Source: Actinomycetes bacterium
Lineage (GTDB): Bacteria > Actinomycetota > Actinomycetes > Actinomycetales > Microbacteriaceae
Length of the DNA: 6,604 nucleotides
NCBI GenBank assembly: GCA_023432305.1
Contig: JAEYUT010000141.1
Coordinates: forward strand, 1 to 6,604
Direction: 5' to 3'
The notes beneath the pieces were generated by a model. The model did not search any database, had not been told where the DNA came from, and was given only the letters and a program-made list of their open reading frames with translations. This document shows positions 5,644 to 6,604 of this stretch, one piece after another (position 1 is the first letter of the stretch; each line of letters opens with the position of its first letter). The position numbers were made by a program, and so were the translations under genes.

Positions 5644-5662
5644 GCGACGCGCATGGCGTCGC
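5644..5662 (+). repeat. Inverted repeat in the leader of the LacI-family gene
   Basis: GCGACGC (5644-5650) and GCGTCGC (5656-5662) pair perfectly around a 5-nt loop. A second, shorter pairing CGCGA/TCGCG (5660-5664 with 5670-5674) uses overlapping bases, so the two would exclude each other. They end just upstream of the ribosome binding site. This could be a regulatory structure or a chance result of the GC-rich sequence. Confidence 0.3.
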
Positions 5663-5677
5663 GATCATCTCGCGTGC

Positions 5678-5683
5678 GGAGGG
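5678..5683 (+). promoter_or_regulatory. Ribosome binding site that fixes the GTG start of the LacI-family gene
   Basis: GGAGGG lies 4 nt before GTG at 5688-5690. It is the clearest Shine-Dalgarno in the window and supports this GTG as start, 13 codons before the helix-turn-helix region. Confidence 0.7.
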
Positions 5684-5687
5684 TGCC

Positions 5688-6604
5688 GTGACCACGAATC
5701 CCCCGGTGGCCGCGCGTCCGCCGAGTATCCGCGACGTGGCTCGGATCGCGGGAGTCTCCCATCAGACGGTCTCGCGCGTTCTGAACGGGCATCCGAGCAT
5801 TCGCGATACGACCCGCCAGCGCGTGCTCGAGGTCATGGCCGAGCTGCAGTACCAGCCGAACCGAGCGGCCCGGGCGCTCGCCTCGAGCCGATCCCACACG
5901 ATCGGCATCCTGTCGGCGATGAGCACCGACTACGGACCGGCGTCGATCGTGGCCTCGGTCGAGGCCGCTGCCCGCGCGAACGGCTACTGGGTGAGCATCG
6001 CCAACATCGATCCCGGCGTGCAGGGCTCGATCCGCGACGCCCTGCAGCAGCTGCGCGCGCAGGCGGTCGAGGGCATCGTCGTGATCGCTCCGCAGGTGCG
6101 GGTGTTCGAGGAGATCTCGCAGCTGCAGTTCGATGTGCCGTACGTCAACGTGCAGTGGACGGGCGAAGATGACCGGCCGCCGGTGTTCGATCAGTACGAG
6201 GGTGCGCGACTCGCGACACGGCACCTTCTCGAGCTGGGACACCGCGGCATCTACCACCTCTCGGGCCCGCGCGACTGGATCGAGGCGGATGCGCGCATGC
6301 GGGGGTTCCTCGATGAGATGAACGAGTGGGACGCGCCGACCACGGCCCCCATCCTCGGCGACTGGACGGCCGACTTCGGCTACTTCGCCGGTCAGGAGCT
6401 GCTGCGCGTGCGCGACTTCACGGCGGTGTTCGCCTCGAACGACCAGATGGCGCTCGGGCTTCTGCATGCATTCCGGGACGGGGGAGTGGCGGTGCCCGAC
6501 GACGTGAGCGTCATCGGCTTCGACGACATCCCCGAGGCGGCGCACTTCTGGCCGCCGCTCACGACGATCCGCCAGGACTTCTCGGAGCTCGGTCGGATCG
6601 CGGT
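5688..6604 (+). CDS. LacI/GalR-family transcriptional repressor (3' end outside the window)
   Basis: 305 codons are visible from the GTG start and the gene runs off the window. The N-terminal helix-turn-helix is a textbook LacI type (14-35: SIRDVARIAGVSHQTVSRVLNG), followed by the hinge helix YQPNRAARALAS (55-66). From about residue 70 the periplasmic-binding-protein-like effector domain begins (HTIGILS). It includes EGIVVIAPQ (128-136), GHRGIYHLSGPRDW (184-197), VFASNDQMALGLLHAF (247-262) and VPDDVSVIGFDDIPEAAHF (269-287), with the TTIRQDF stretch (292-298) close to the usual C-terminal subdomain. Family members are usually about 330-350 aa, so some 30-40 residues are missing. The ligand is probably a sugar, but the window shows no sugar-use gene and the target is unknown. 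It is divergent from the small hypothetical gene, with a 115-nt gap that contains a palindrome and leader hairpins. Confidence 0.93.
   Translation, partial: MTTNPPVAARPPSIRDVARIAGVSHQTVSRVLNGHPSIRDTTRQRVLEVMAELQYQPNRAARALASSRSHTIGILSAMSTDYGPASIVASVEAAARANGYWVSIANIDPGVQGSIRDALQQLRAQAVEGIVVIAPQVRVFEEISQLQFDVPYVNVQWTGEDDRPPVFDQYEGARLATRHLLELGHRGIYHLSGPRDWIEADARMRGFLDEMNEWDAPTTAPILGDWTADFGYFAGQELLRVRDFTAVFASNDQMALGLLHAFRDGGVAVPDDVSVIGFDDIPEAAHFWPPLTTIRQDFSELGRIA

Noticed and set aside
5634..6545. Long antisense open frame (303 codons) opposite the LacI-family gene
   Set aside because: The composition is His/Arg/Asp-rich with no family features. The plus-strand frame is an unmistakable LacI-family protein, so the antisense frame is a codon-bias artefact.

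Overview
The window is dense, GC-rich, coding almost throughout, and has GTG/TTG starts, few Shine-Dalgarno sites and promoters of the TAnnnT type. This suggests a high-GC actinobacterium. The protein style fits a Microbacteriaceae-like organism, but the genus is an inference. No RNA gene, insertion sequence, CRISPR array or phage module was seen, and there is no gene-free stretch longer than about 115 bases.

The left two thirds (30-4263) look like a zinc-responsive locus built around one Fur/Zur-type palindrome at 3238-3254. To its left, on the minus strand, lie three overlapping genes. They are a PF03773-type permease (2168-3178), its usual small partner of the TIGR03943/YcgQ family (1414-2175, TTG start, 8-nt overlap), and an unrecognised membrane-anchored extracellular protein with an Ig-like domain and a probable beta-propeller (30-1424, 11-nt overlap). 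To its right, on the plus strand, is a zinc-binding lipoprotein of the ZnuA/AztC cluster-9 type (3274-4263) with a His/Asp-rich loop. No ZnuB or ZnuC gene is present. The layout suggests that the lipoprotein captures zinc, or another metal, outside the membrane and that the permease complex is expressed with it under zinc starvation. The third operon gene is the least explained part and the best candidate for something undescribed.

The right third holds unrelated genes. Convergent to the lipoprotein gene is an exported or anchored protein with a lysozyme-like C-terminal domain (4281-4991). Upstream of it on the same strand is a small protein of unknown function (5072-5572), whose C-terminal half resembles the C-terminal domain of mycothiol-dependent maleylpyruvate isomerase-like proteins. 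Divergent from that is a LacI/GalR-family repressor (5688 to the window end, truncated). A perfect 19-bp palindrome (5597-5615) sits in the divergent intergenic region and overlaps the putative -35 element of the small gene. It is odd-centred and so does not look like a standard LacI operator.

The first 29 bases may hold the last codons of a convergent plus-strand gene, with a small hairpin spanning both stop codons.
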